64,000 nt of DNA from Acanthacorydalis orientalis (GCA_034766995.1 CM068319.1:21529469-21593468), one strand, 5' to 3'; numbered from the stretch's first letter, positions 37,480 through 51,341 are shown. The notes: a model not told the origin generated them from the sequence alone. Numbers and translations are program-made.

Positions 37480-37537
<58 letters not shown>

Positions 37538-40500
37538 CATATAACACAAATGTGCGCAGTACATGAAAAGTAACATTGAACAGAATAAAACCAATTTTAC
37601 TAATAGTAAATAAAATACAAAATAAAATTATATAGCAATTCTAAATAAGTCTTTATGTACGTTAAACAAAATTAATGTAATAATATCGAATGAAACAATT
37701 TATAACCTAAGAATAAAGAGCATAAAATAGTTACATACATACGTACACATAAATACATATGTATATATATATATATACACTGAAATTTCATTTTCATAAT
37801 AGACAAGATTGTTAGTATTATAATAATATAAATGTTCTAAATCGTAATTCATTTATAATATTTAATTCACAATCATTAAATGACTTATTTAAAAAAATAC
37901 ATTTATTCATTATATTTTTTTACAGAGGAAGCTAAACCAAGTAAAGGATGCCCTCGTGCCAATGGTTATTATAGACATTCTGATCCGCAAATTTGTGATA
38001 AATTCTTTAACTGTGTGGACGGTGCTCCTCACACACTACCTTGTCCACCAGGTTTAATTTACGATGACACTGCAAGTACGTGTGCATGGCCACAAGAATC
38101 TCGTAGAAAAGATTGCTTCAAGTCCAAAAAAGGTAAATCGTTATGTAAGAAGAAGTAACTAAAAAAGCTTGATTGTACGAAAAAAAAAAACAAAATTTTA
38201 TATAAACATAACTTTTTGTACGTATCGTGACACATATTTTTTTAATTGGAAGATAAAATCAAAATTTTATTTAAAAAAAGAATTTTGCAAAAATATTTTC
38301 AAACGGAAATTAATATTCCATTTACAACTTTGTCCTTGCGCTGGCATAATATATGCTATTAATTTTACTTAAAAACATCTCATGACAAATAATTTTTAAC
38401 CATAAACGAAAAAAGTGGCAATGAATTATTTAAATTTATTAAGTGGCAAGTTCTTATTGTAATAAATGTTTACTTTTTCTTTTAATGTGAAATTTTAAAT
38501 AGCAATGACAATTCTATAGATAAATAATATGAATCATATATTTTTTTTACAACATATTGTTTTTCGATAAAATGGATGGTATTAATTCTATCATTAATAA
38601 ATATTATTATTATATAAATAATTTGAAATTTATCAAGCATGTAAACAAAACAAAGTATGTATAAATAATAAGCAATGATAAAAATTTATACAATCTTTTA
38701 CATATCCATAATTAGACAAATATAAGACAACAGTGGTTTCTATTCCATTTGTTTTTAAATTTTCATTCGAGGGTTTTTTTAAATCTTAATCCAGATAAAC
38801 CAAACAATATTTTTTTATCGTAGTGAACTATAAGTTTTTTCTGTGTTCTGAAAATTTTAGTTTATTGTGTTGTTGCTATTTACATGGAAGATCTCAACTG
38901 TCTGTATTTCCTACATAAAATAAAACTAATATTTAATTATGTTTATATGGAATTACTAATTAAATAATTATTTTGCTAAAAAAATAATTTATATTCTACT
39001 ATCTTTATTAAATAAGAGAAATTAAATTATAAATCATAATGTTTAATTTCGCCTATTAATCTGGTCATAAAAAAATATTATTATTATATAAATAAATTGA
39101 ATTCGATCAAATATATAAACATATATATATAATTAACAAATAAAAAATTAAAATCATTTTGTTACAAAACAGGTTTTTAAGCATCAACAGTTTTTTCAGA
39201 CAATGACATATATTAAAATTCGAAATTTAAATCGTCATACATAATTAAGAAATCATATTTTTTATAGAATATTTTCTATATATAGGAATAAATTTAACAC
39301 ATATTTTCTAACACTAAATCATATTCATCATTTACATGTTGTAGATATATTTAAAGAAAATAAATATACAATACGATTGCTTTTCAGACGTTTTTTTTTT
39401 TTAAAAAAAATACAACTGAAAATTAATAAAACCCAAAAGCCGAATTTAATATTTAACATATTATTGAGTTTATGTATCATATTTCAGATGTTCTTGAAGA
39501 TGGATTCAGTTGTCCTGAAGAAGAACAATTAGGACAAAACGGAGCAAAAATACCACATCCAACATATCCCCATCCAGACGATTGTCAAAAGTTTTATATA
39601 TGTCGTAACGGTGTAATGCCACAACGAGGTTCATGTTCTGCCGGTTCTGTGTACAATGATCAGACTTACATGTGTGATGAACCTGCAAATGTTCCTGGAT
39701 GGTACGTACAGAAACTTAAAAAATAATACAATCAAGTTAAGTTTATTAATTAGTATTTATACCACATATATAAAATATAATAAATAGAATATTAATTTTT
39801 TGTATATTCTTTACAAATGTGAAAAACATATATTCATTTACACATAATTTTAACATACAGGAAAATACGAAAATTCTTTTTGAGATAAAAATATATTATC
39901 TATATAATACCTGAAAATTACATAAATAAACAAGATAAAAAAACATATTGATCTCTACTAATATTTCACATTTTTATTTTTCAAATACACAACTGTTTAC
40001 AAAAAAAATCCTGGAAATCATACATTAATATACAATTTTAAAATAAATCTTTAAATTAAACCCTTCATTAAATACTAACAATAATTTCATATATCATTAT
40101 TATATGAAAGTTTTATAAGTGTACATTAATATACAAAATGAACTATATTTATTTATTTTATTTACATTAGTATACATTAGACTGCTTATATCTAACTTAG
40201 CTTAAAATACCTTTTGCTTTTTAATTAAAAATATAACTAAAAAATGTACAAAATTTTAGAAAGTAAATAAATAATCATTTATTTTTCTCAAAATTAATAG
40301 AATTCTTTTTAAAATATAACACATATTTTTAATTTTTTGAGGTTTCATTTTCTTAAGATCACTATTATTATATATTTCAATACAAATATAATGTTTGTAA
40401 TTTATTTTTATCGCAACAAATCTAACATGTATATACGTAACATAAATGTTTACAGCAGACTTACAAAATAAAAATTATTTTTAATAAGTATTTTTCTAAA

Positions 40501-40989
40501 TATATTCTATTTAAAATTAAAAATACATTATTAGTTCATTCAAATGATTATTATATTAAATATAAAGTTTTTCTGAAAAATATGCAACTTATAAGACATT
40601 AAATTTTTTTAATACATTTATTTGATAATAAATAATAACGATTTTCTCATTTTTTTGAAGTAAAACATAAAAACATCATTTTTTAGAAGTATAAATAAAA
40701 TACTAAAATTAATTTCAAGAGTATAAATAAAACACTCAATATAGGTTTTACTTTACAGAAAAACTTACAAATTATCTCTATATTTTCTTATGTTAATTTA
40801 GCGTTGAAGTAATTGTAAAAAATATATTTTCATTAAACATTTTCTTCTTTCCAGGATTATAAAACATACGAATATTATCTTAACATTTTTCAGCACATTA
40901 ATTAGCATTAAAATATGAATGAATGTAATAAGATGTACATTTTTGTTTCTTTTTTCTTTTTCAGTGAAAAATATTACGATGAGAAATAA
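32731..40989 (+). CDS. CPAP3 chitin-binding protein, obst-A/B-type third paralogue, complete
   Basis: Exons 32731-32779, 33303-33509, 37926-38132, 39488-39701 and 40965-40989 join in frame to 233 residues. The signal peptide is residues 1-21, ending GVSYA before QRYDC. Three CBM14 domains start at about Cys26, Cys94 and Cys163, and the last cysteine is Cys226. All have six cysteines. The protein ends CEKYYDEK, a very short tail. Its exon pattern, including the split Gln codon between domains 1 and 2 and the split final Cys codon, equals that of obst-A. It shares KLCPDGLVF and NVDCGDRT with obst-A, but domain 2 ([16 protein letters not shown]) is distinct. It could be the CPAP3-A2 type of other insects, or another CPAP3 class; I leave the symbol empty. 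Expected role: secreted chitin-matrix protein. Confidence 0.92.
32780..33302 (+). other. Third CPAP3 gene intron 1
   Basis: A phase-1 intron of 523 bases with (TA)n at about 32834-32866 and an interrupted TA tract at 33181-33235. Confidence 0.88.
33303..33509 (+). CDS. Third CPAP3 gene exon 2: CBM14 domain 1
   Basis: A phase 1-1 exon, acceptor TTTTAAG, donor C|GTATGT. It encodes [17 protein letters not shown] through VDCGDRTAL with six cysteines. Confidence 0.93.
33510..37925 (+). other. Third CPAP3 gene intron 2 (4.4 kb)
   Basis: A phase-1 intron dense in TA repeats: about 33582-33629, 33776-33801, 34580-34628, 34842-34939, 34976-35022 and 37483-37540, plus (TG)n near 33990-34008. A small perfect hairpin, AAGGTAAT-ATTG-ATTACCTT, lies near 35471-35490. 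No gene seen. Confidence 0.85.
34842..35022. repeat. Two adjacent long (TA)n tracts
   Basis: About 98 bases of nearly pure TA (34842-34939, with one TGCA interruption), then a 36-base spacer and a further 47-base TA tract. Confidence 0.94.
37926..38132 (+). CDS. Third CPAP3 gene exon 3: CBM14 domain 2
   Basis: A phase 1-1 exon after TTTTTTTACAG. It encodes [15 protein letters not shown] onward with six cysteines and ends FKSKK, donor G|GTAAAT. Confidence 0.93.
38133..39487 (+). other. Third CPAP3 gene intron 3
   Basis: A phase-1 intron of 1355 bases. AT-rich with no long microsatellite and no other feature recognised. Confidence 0.87.
39488..39701 (+). CDS. Third CPAP3 gene exon 4: CBM14 domain 3
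   Basis: Enters in phase 1 (G|AT, Asp) and leaves in phase 2 (TG|GTACGT). The run [13 protein letters not shown] and the end ANVPG match obst-A exon 4 in length (214 bases) and phase. Read-through of the donor would give a 7-residue alternative end without the last cysteine. Confidence 0.93.
39702..40964 (+). other. Third CPAP3 gene intron 4
   Basis: A phase-2 intron of 1263 bases that splits the Cys226 codon. AT-rich; an imperfect duplicate of AGTATAAATAAAA-ACT is at about 40687-40736. Nothing else seen. Confidence 0.87.
40965..40989 (+). CDS. Third CPAP3 gene exon 5: 25-base terminal coding exon
   Basis: A strong acceptor (TTTCTTTTTCAG) is followed by T completing Cys226, then EKYYDEK and TAA. 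The phase agrees with the obst-A and obst-B-like genes. Confidence 0.87.
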
Positions 40990-41183
40990 AACGACTTATT
41001 AGATTTATACATCCCATATTTATTCATCTTTATTCTTACACTTCGATACATTCTTCGATGTCATCAAGAAAATGCCATATCGATTTTAATATAAGAATTT
41101 TTATTTTTTATTATAAGTTATATTGTAATGTTAATTTTAAATATATAAAACAAATCTGTACAAACATATTGCTCATTTAAGAC

Positions 41184-41189
41184 AATAAA
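41184..41189 (+). terminator. Candidate polyadenylation signal of the third CPAP3 gene
   Basis: AATAAA about 195 bases after the stop, followed by T-rich sequence. This is chosen over chance copies by distance only. Confidence 0.45.
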
Positions 41190-41286
41190 ATTTACACATT
41201 CTTCATATTTTTATTTTAATTACTCTCTAATATTACATATTTATTAATAAATATCTTTTAAAAAGTATCCTTTTTAAACAAACACA

Positions 41287-41325
<39 letters not shown>

Positions 41326-41533
41326 CATAATTCATTTATTGCTAATAAACATATATCAATCAATTTGTATATTATTAAAATGGTAAAAATTTAAAAATAT
41401 ACTCTAAACTAAAAAATAATGATTTATAATATCAAAATGTAATGCTTTCTTAACTAGTTATAATTTGCGTTAGTTCTCTATACATCTAATTTATGATATA
41501 AATATATTTAAACATATATATAAATATATATAG

Positions 41534-41565
<32 letters not shown>

Positions 41566-43350
41566 ATTTTTGCAAAAATAATTTAGATTTGTAATTTGGA
41601 GTACATGCTTTAGGCAAAATCAAATATAAATTTTAACAATTATACAACTACTGTGGAAATTGGACCCCTTAGTTTAAAAATAATAGGAATGATTAATTTT
41701 TTTCATTTTAACCTTTTTTGAATTTATAATAACACTTGTTTTGCATGCTTTCTTTAACACATTAATAATAATTATATAATAACATTTTATATATGCACAC
41801 ATTATACGGAAATTCTTCGTTCTGCTTACAATTATATTCATTAAATGAATGTGATATATGCATTTTAAAATAAGATTTTTATATTAAATTATTTAAATAT
41901 ATACAATCATCACCTTACTAAATTGCATTAATTTACATACTAATCATTAATATATATTCATAAAGCAGTATTCTTGTTTAAATTCGCCACTCTCAAAAAC
42001 ATATTTAATTGTACAATTTTGAGATAACATTTAAGATATAAAAATATAATTGATGTACAGGTGAGTATTAAAAAGAGTTTACTGCCATTAAAAACAATAA
42101 TTTTACTCATAGACATGTCTTGGAAATTTCCAGCAAGTGGGTCAGTTAAATAAAGTATGTAAGTTAGACGCCCCCGATATAGCAGATCAACGAACTTGTG
42201 AGTATGCATATTCGATTGATTTCATTCAAGTAATGAAATTATCAGAGCAAGTTATAGGAAAGTACATATGCAATAATTACTCCATACAAAGATATTTGCG
42301 AAATGTATTTTGAAAGCTTATATCTCATATGAGTCACATTGATTAATTATCCAAAATATTACCTATAAGATTAATTATCACATTGACCATATCAAAAATA
42401 CAATAATTTGTGTTAATTTGTTTTAATAGCAATCTAACACATTTATTATATTTCAAATACAGAAAATGCTTATTTCACTTACTCATGTATATTGTTAATA
42501 TAATCTCTATATATTTGCTAAATATAACCCACATTTAGTACTATAATTCATGACATTTATAATAAGTAATGTTTAAACATAAAAAAAAGTAAAATCTATT
42601 TTAGAACGTTAGAATATGTAACATTTATAAAAAGTGAAACGCTTATGATAGTTATTTAATATATATTTATATACAGATACATTAAACACTATCATACATT
42701 CTTTTTAATCACTAATACATATAAACAAAGATAACAACGTAACCAATAGAAATGGTAAGATCAAACTACATAAATAAATAATCGATTTAAATTACAAAAA
42801 TTTACATTTTTATTATAGTTGATACCATTTACTGAAAGCTGTATTTCAACCTTTACATTTACAAATCAATGCAGACTAAACAAATCCGATATGTTGAACA
42901 TATTTATAAATGTTTTATAAGTTTTGTGTCAGTACGTACAGTTATTTGACTTAGTTATAATTTTAAATATGAAATATATTAAATCTTTCCTTATACAATT
43001 ACGAGACATAATTAAATCATATTATAAAAGAAATTTTCAACAATACAAACAAAAAATATAGAACAAAGTTTATACATTTAATACAAAAGAATGAAATGCT
43101 TAACTATATGTAAATTATTACGTAATAAAATCTAAAAACTTACAATGCATATTAATCCAAATATTGATCAGAACTAAAATGTATATGAAGATAAATAAAT
43201 GTAATTTCAATTTTTTATATATTTTGTAATGTATCCTTTTTATTAAAACCTACCAAATGTATGCTATACATTTCTTATGTACTAAATCATGAAAATTCTG
43301 TATCATAAACTTCTATACCTTTATATTAATATAATGAAAAATAAATTTAA

Positions 43351-43395
43351 AATATTATAATTAATAATATTATAATTAATAATATTATAACTAAT
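43351..43395. repeat. 15-base tandem repeat, three copies
   Basis: AATATTATAATTAAT occurs three times head to tail; the third copy has one change (AATATTATAACTAAT). Confidence 0.9.
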
Positions 43396-43806
43396 TAATT
43401 TTTAATATATAATAAGAAAACTAGTTGTATTTGGGAAGAAAAATGACAACCAAATTTTTATAATACCTAACGACGATTAATATTTAAAAAATCAATATTT
43501 TAAACATCCGTGCTTCTTATCTTAAAAAATATAATAGGTGTACTTCATAAATTTAAAATTTAAATTAAGATACTAATCTCAGATAAAAATTTTAAACAAA
43601 ATAATAATAGATAAAACAATTTTATACACAGAAAAGAATTAATTATCACAGAAATACAAATGAAAGTATTACATAGTTATTTTAATAATAAAAAACAAAA
43701 ATATCAACAAATAATACACTTTATTAAATTTTTCAGAAAAAAATTGAAAATCGGAAAGACATAATAAATTTAATTTGCTAATTTATAAATTCCAAATCAC
43801 TTCATA

Positions 43807-43809
<3 letters not shown>

Positions 43810-43898
<89 letters not shown>
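43810..43898. repeat. (TA)n microsatellite, long
   Basis: About 89 bases of TA with one CATATA interruption near 43845. Confidence 0.95.
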
Positions 43899-43901
<3 letters not shown>

Positions 43902-44732
43902 CACATATGTATGCATATAAGATGTAATATTTGAATGAAATGAACAAAAGACATTTTCAAAACTACTAATTTTATCAAGGAATTGTCGCCTAATAGCATT
44001 TATATCAAACCTTGAGTTTGGCTCCCAACAATATAGAGACACATTTTCTTAAAACTGTCAAGGTAATCCAGATATTAATTAAACTTAGATACAGTTTACA
44101 TAAAGGAAACGCCTATTACCAAACCAGTATAGTTTTTAGAATGCTGAACGGAGCAAAGTATAGTAAAAAATATAAAGAAATTTGGCTGCAGTATATAATT
44201 TGTTTGAAATTATTTTCACAGCAATTAAATCAAAGGTACAATAACGGACAAAATCAGTATTGGGTTTCAAATACATATTTAGTTAATTTTTCAAGTTTTA
44301 TTCAAAATATTCGACTAGTACTTATCAAAAGTTTGATATTGTAATTATTAGCAAAAAGAAACTAACATATTTACATGAAAACGTCGTTAGCAGATATCGA
44401 AAGTGCATAGATAAGAATTGACATTATGTATCTCTTACCTAACACATTCCGCATCATGTAATTCAAATATTTCACTCATCTGTCAAAATTATAAATTTCA
44501 CAAGCGAAATATTTAAACGATATCACAACTGTACACTTTAACAATTGTTTTAAAATTTTCAATGAAGTTCAACGTTTCTATGCATTCATAAAACCATCAC
44601 CACCGGTAATAATATAATTATGAGATGAAACATTTAAATAACGCAAAGCCAACAAATGAGCATCAGCAATGCTGCAAACTTAAAAACAAAATATTTTCAA
44701 TATATTACACTTCCATATTAATGGCATTAAAA

Positions 44733-44770
<38 letters not shown>

Positions 44771-44974
44771 ATTATTAATATTTACTATACATTAAATTGA
44801 AAAAATAGTTCTTACTTTTCAGCTTTTCTTGTTTAATATTATAAAAATACAAATGAGTATAATATATAGTAATAAACATATACATTTATTAACTTTTTTA
44901 TATGACTGAATGTAATTAATTCATTAAAAATATTTGAATACTTTTTGTTTGATTAATTACAATTACTACCAAAA

Positions 44975-44977
<3 letters not shown>

Positions 44978-45060
<83 letters not shown>
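44978..45060. repeat. (TA)n microsatellite, long
   Basis: About 80 bases of TA with one TATG interruption near 45022. Confidence 0.94.
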
Positions 45061-45062
<2 letters not shown>

Positions 45063-45542
45063 CTATATATGAATGCATTTTTATGACTAAATGCTAATCA
45101 ACTCAAATTGTTATGAAAGAGAATTTCTTAAGATTTATTCTATGTACATTCAGTTTAAATATATTGAATTACACTTAACACTAATAAAAAAAAATCCAGA
45201 AATATTTAAAAATTCAATAAAATTAATATTTTTATATTATTTTAATAAAAATGTATAATAATGTTATACTTAGACAACATAATTATATATATATATATAT
45301 ATATATGATATTCCAATGTAATCTCATAACAACTGATCTTTCTTTAAAAACACTTGGTTAGAGTAATCTACACACCATGACATAAAAAATAAATATACAA
45401 TAATTATTTAAATTGAAACCTTCGTCTTGTAGTTAATCATTTATTTCGATCAACATTCAAAAAAGTATGTTAATTTTACATTCTTAATAATATTGAAGAA
45501 AAGTATACTTGAACTAATTGAAATGAAATTATAACTATCTAA

Positions 45543-45545
<3 letters not shown>

Positions 45546-45610
<65 letters not shown>
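45546..45610. repeat. (TA)n microsatellite
   Basis: A pure TA tract of about 65 bases. Confidence 0.95.
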
Positions 45611-45613
<3 letters not shown>

Positions 45614-45844
45614 TATTATTCATTACTGAATATTACAGGGATAAAAGAAAAGATTGTATATTTAAAGTAAGCAAGATGTCATAAATTCTTATAGGTTATA
45701 ATTTTATTCATTTGAGCACAGGTTTAACTTAGTTAAGTTTTCTAAATAGTGTAAATGTCTGTTTATTTTAAAATTATTCCTTGATATAAGAAAGTAATGA
45801 AGAAGTATTTATTTAGTTCTCTCTTTCTTTCTCACATATATATT

Positions 45845-45889
<45 letters not shown>

Positions 45890-46670
45890 GTATGTATGTG
45901 TGTATGTGTATGTCTTTGATCATGTCTCATTAGAGAAATTTAAAAAAATAATTACAAACAATTAACATAATATATTATTAATTTATTCTCTCCTCGGTAT
46001 CTAATCACTTAGATTTCCATTAAATTTAATAGGTATGGATAGAAGGTAATGCATGGAATTCAGCATCATTGAAACTTAATGTGAAAGAAATCAAAATATG
46101 ACACTTTCTTTAATCGTACGAAACAATGGTACATACTGTTGTCAGACAAAAATTTTAATGTAAAACAAGGCCGCCGTCAATCATGAAATACAATATTATT
46201 TAGTAAAAAATTATATCGATCAAAACTTTATTCCCATAACATAAGTGAACGTAAAATAATTACACATTTTTATACATAGTCAGTGACGGCTGCACAATTA
46301 TTTATTTTTATGATTTTTATTCCATTAAATGTACGACATAAAAAAGACTGAAAATGTTTCAAGTACAAAAATAATTGTCAAATTTTAACAAGTTTGGTCA
46401 ATTTATGGTCAAATTTTAACAGGTTTTCATATGTTTAAATATTATAAATTAATAAAATATGAACAATGGTTATTTACTTAAAGTCAGTTATTTGTTTTTC
46501 AACGAACTGAATATCCACTTTATACTTTATACTGATTATTTTATTAATTTAAATTTGAATTTATGATAATATATATTTTTTTAAAATCTTTTGGATTTAT
46601 ATATATATAAACATAAAATATTATTTTAAATTTGGATAAAGGTTCAAATTTAAAAATATTTTAATGATTC

Positions 46671-46671
<1 letters not shown>

Positions 46672-46734
<63 letters not shown>
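46672..46734. repeat. (TA)n microsatellite
   Basis: A pure TA tract of about 63 bases. Confidence 0.95.
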
Positions 46735-46737
<3 letters not shown>

Positions 46738-47780
46738 AATGCTATTACTCTTCTTATGCATCATTAAAATCTCTCAATGAATATATTTTGCAGTAAAAAA
46801 AAAGAATATTAATGAATAATTAGAAACAACTACGAGTTACTCGTACATTTAACTGTTTTTATTATAGTCATTAATTTATTATATTTCAAACATTATTTTT
46901 TAGAAAAAAATATCTTTTTCAATCACGTATATTGTATAGACGTCTTTATACTATATTAAACATATTTTAATCAACAGCAATTGCAATTTATTTTTAATGG
47001 GAAGTTAGTAAGTACGTCGTATTTATTATTAATTGTTCTACAATTACTTTTATTTGAATATTCACTTATATTTCACGGATTTAAATCAAATAGTCCGTTT
47101 TTTTGTTATTAATAAATACATCCACCAAAATCAGCCAAGTGTATAATATTTGATTGTAGAAACAATTCGAATAGAAAATATTCTCTTTTTTGAAATATTT
47201 GAAATCAGTAGCTTACTTTTTTCTATACTAAATAAAATACATTATTATAAAATAAATATCTGTAAGTGTTTTAATTAAATTATGTTTTCTCTTATATGAA
47301 AGGAAATCGTTTCATTTAGAAAAGTATGACTAATATTTTCTATTTCTATAACATTACAACCAAAATATTGAACATATGACAACAAATTCTATTTGAAATA
47401 ATAAACATGTATTTTCTTGCATCTTTCTCAGCGAAATTCACTTTTTCTGTTTAGTTTTAATATTTATAGTAATCTGTTGGACTATATTCATTAAGTTATT
47501 ATTTTTATTAGAAGAAGAGTGAGGAATTTCTCTAGATATTAATATGGTTATATATTATCCTTACAAAGTTCAATTGTACTTTTTAAAATTATTTTTCTAA
47601 TTATCATATACGATGAAATTACCTACATACATTGAGATATCTACATAGCATGCATAAAATATCCACGTATTTTTTTTTTAATAATATGTACTACGATTAA
47701 TGTAAAATTCTGTTCCGCCACTGTCAACAAAGCACAGAAGTAAAATTCACCGTAGAAAGCCGTATGGTGTCTTGTAAAAC

Positions 47781-47994
47781 GACATAAAACGGTCTCGTTC
47801 AAGCGGTGTGATTTTTTTTCCGCCTCGGAATAGCTCCAGGTGCTTCTTGCAGTATTGTCAGTGTAAAGTGAACGCGACTATCGAACGAGCCGTGGTTGTG
47901 GCTGCTCAACAGGAAGGTGAAAGATACAGCTTTGTCGTGCGTTACTGGTAATAAACTCATTTCAGTTGTGTTCAAAGAGAACGACAAGAACAAC
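47781..47994 (+). promoter_or_regulatory. Promoter and 5' UTR of the Peritrophin-A-like gene
   Basis: A clear drop in AT content from about 47700 to 47995. A TATA-like CATAAAA lies at about 47785-47791. Two TCAGT arthropod-initiator matches occur at 47858-47862 and near 47972. Which one starts transcription cannot be decided from sequence. Confidence 0.4.
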
Positions 47995-48043
47995 ATGAAC
48001 GTCTTAGTATTGTGCGCCGTTGTATTAGCTGTCGTTTCCACCA
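47995..48043 (+). CDS. Peritrophin-A: Peritrophin-A-like exon 1: signal peptide
   Basis: Encodes MNVLVLCAVVLAVVST plus one base; donor A|GTAAGT, phase 1. Confidence 0.92.
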
Positions 48044-50754
48044 GTAAGTTTTTTTAATAACATATTTATTGCATTGTTCTAAATAAATTATAGATTTTAC
48101 AGTAAAGAAACAATATGTTTTTCTCAGATAAATGTATATACTTAGAAAAAAATATATAAAAATAATTTTGATAAATATCAAGGGAAATGATTAAAACAGA
48201 TTCAAATTTAAAATAAAAAATTATTATCGAAAGCGTGTAAAACTATATAAATTTATTATTTCAGTTATATTAAATTGTCTGTATAAACATTTATATATAA
48301 AAGTGAATAAATCATGTTGATAAATTTGTATACAATACTCTTACTTTCTCTTGGTATCTATATTTGGAATTGATCAATTATTGTAAAACTATGTCATATA
48401 TTTAAAAACTCTATTCGAGTGTTTGTGTTTGCCTTGTATTTCACAAACATATGGTTTCTTTAAACTACAACATTTACAAACAAAGTAGATTTTTGAATTG
48501 ATAACTTACTTTCATGCCAAACAATAAAAATAAGTTCGTTTTACTAAATTGTACGAAAATATTTTGAAATAATTCAAAGATATGAACTTAATGACAATTA
48601 GATGTGAGTTGTTCGAAAGATAAGAATAAATACTGATTTATAACATAGCTTAAAAAATGCCATAAGTAAATTTTAATCGGTGATATCTTGTAAAAAAATC
48701 AATTAGAAATAAATAACCTTGAGCCAGATGAAATAAATATAATTTGTTCAGTAGATTTTAATAGCATTCGATAGTCTGTTTGAGTAGACTAAAATAGCTC
48801 GTTTATAATTATTGCCATATAGTACCATTCAAAAAATTAAAATTAAAAAACTTTTCTTGAAGTAAAATAAATCATTATTAGTGATTTTGAAAAATAATTG
48901 AATATACAACATAAGATTTTTTAATAGTATAATAAAATTAATGAAATAACTAGAACATATCAAATGTAAAATCATCTTAGAAATATAATAATAATAATAA
49001 AAGTGATAAAATGGTCGAAAATTAACAACAATATTAATAACTCTTGACCAATCAACTATTTTTTTATATTCGCATTACTTTTAGAACTCTTCAAAAATCT
49101 ATTTCATTAAATATTCAAAATAAATCACTTTCTTTTAGAAGATGACATATGCTCTAAGATCAGATCAAATTCACGACATTATTTTTTATTCATTAATTTC
49201 TAATATGTTAAGTACTTGACAAAATAGAAATTCAAATTAATATTCTATATTACTGTTTATTAAGAAAGTTAATATTACAAACATTTAAAATTTTATTCTT
49301 TGTTACTACAAAAAAAAACAATAAAAAAACAACAATGTCTAGTTACTTTACTAGAACACTTCGAAAAAATGGAAAGTACATTAAAAACTGTCAAATAGTA
49401 ATATTCGATAAATAAATATATTTATTTACTTGTTTTTACATTTTTGTCATAACTTTGAAAATGTAGTTTTTAATAAGTGCTTTTATTTAAAGTAGTGCAA
49501 AAAATTATAGCATTTCAATTATATTAATTCTTCTTTTAAGATTATTCTTATTAACTTAATGACAAGTTTATTTTTTGACTAATTGAAATCATTAACCAGA
49601 AAAAATATGCAAAGCTTTCAAGAGAGAAGTTCATTAAATCAAGTGCATTAAACTCTTAAATACAAAAAAAAACCTTGGAATTAATAAGTCTCATTAATGC
49701 TGTATTTAATGCGGATTTTTTACATTTAAGTAAATGTAAATTAAACCCTTCTAAAATTTAAAAGAATGAATCAATGAACATACAAATAATCAAGCGTAGT
49801 CGACATGCTTGTTAATCTAACTGTAATTTCAATTATGTATTCGCTTCACACTTCACCTTATTATATACTTGTTCGGAACAGTTCATATATTTTTATTCAT
49901 ATTAAATACACACAGAAATTAACAATAAAATATTACAATGTATTTTATTGATCTGAAAGAAATCGTACGATTTATGTTATGTTACTATAATATAAAACAA
50001 ATTAACTTTCATTAGGTTTTCAATGATTTTTAAAACAATAAAAGAAAAGGATTCACTTTGAATTTAATGTTAGTTTTATTGCATTTAATTTTCATTCTCT
50101 CTTATCTTTTTTATATAATGCATATTATTTACTTTGGACAGATCAACAGCGTTGTATTTTATTTGCTTTGCATAAACATTAATATAAATTTCGTAGAAAT
50201 TCGTAACCTTTTTTTTAAAAAAAAAACAGTACTCTGTAAATCATTTGAGAAAGTTTAATTTTTTTCGAAATTTCAATAGTATTTACTTGTCGTATTGAAA
50301 TTATTTACATTGACATTCAAATAAGACATTGTTAAACAACTATAATTTACTTGAAGTAGTGACATGGTAGAAATAGAGACGAACAAATATTTAATTTTAA
50401 AAATTAATAATTACATGTGTAAATAAAGAGGATAATAAAAGGATTAAATATAATACTGCGTGCAATTTTTCAGCGTACGGCGGAGTAATAGCTGTGCAGG
50501 AAGCGATACCCACATGTCCTGAACAGCATGGCGTACAAGCATACGCACATACTGAATTATGCGACACGTTCTTCTTGTGTACCAACGGTACCCTTACTGT
50601 AGAACACTGTGAAAATGGTTTACTTTTCGATGGAAAAGGCGCAGTACACAACCATTGCAACTACAACTGGGCAGTCGATTGTGGTCATCGTAAAGCTGAT
50701 TGTGAGTACTTATTCATGCACACACACACACACGTATACATACATACACACACA

Positions 50755-50804
<50 letters not shown>

Positions 50805-50929
50805 GAAAATAAAATATTTTCAGTAATTGTTTGACAATAGCACAACCTTGGAGTCTTGAAAGGCGGAACATAAAGCAATATAATTTTCTATAACTATTTA
50901 GAAAAAGTGTATCATTTAATTAACTATAA

Positions 50930-50973
<44 letters not shown>

Positions 50974-51257
50974 TTGTCATTGTAAATATGAATATATAAC
51001 AAATAAAATAAAACGATACGCAACGATTTTTAAATATAGAACTGTATTACTTTGAAATTACATGATATATTACACGGTCTTAAAACTAGAACGATTGCAT
51101 TCACATTAATGATACATTCACAGACTGTCTACATAACATACGATTTGCATTATGTTTACAGCTGGCGGCTACTGACAAAAATGCGAACAGAAAATGTTAA
51201 AAAAATATTTGGCAAAAAAGTCAACACACATTATTAAAATTATCAGAAATATTTAAA

Positions 51258-51341
<84 letters not shown>

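Larger units (their letters stand above)
40990..47780. other. Intergenic region between the third CPAP3 gene and the Peritrophin-A-like gene
   Basis: AT-rich with TA tracts at about 41291-41325, 41538-41564, 43810-43898, 44978-45060, 45546-45610, 45850-45890 and 46672-46734, and a 15-base tandem repeat at 43351-43395. Two stretches are less AT-rich and hold unrecognised ORFs: minus strand 41958-42209 (83 codons) and plus strand 44012-44344 (110 codons). Neither shows a known domain, so no gene is called. Confidence 0.65.

Noticed and set aside
39506..39688. ORFs opposite real exons (also 50397-50660, 53569-53760, 59642-59854, 61736-61948, 63292-63537)
   Set aside because: They are shadows of CBM14 exons. 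The cysteine pattern, phases and splice sites all support the other strand.
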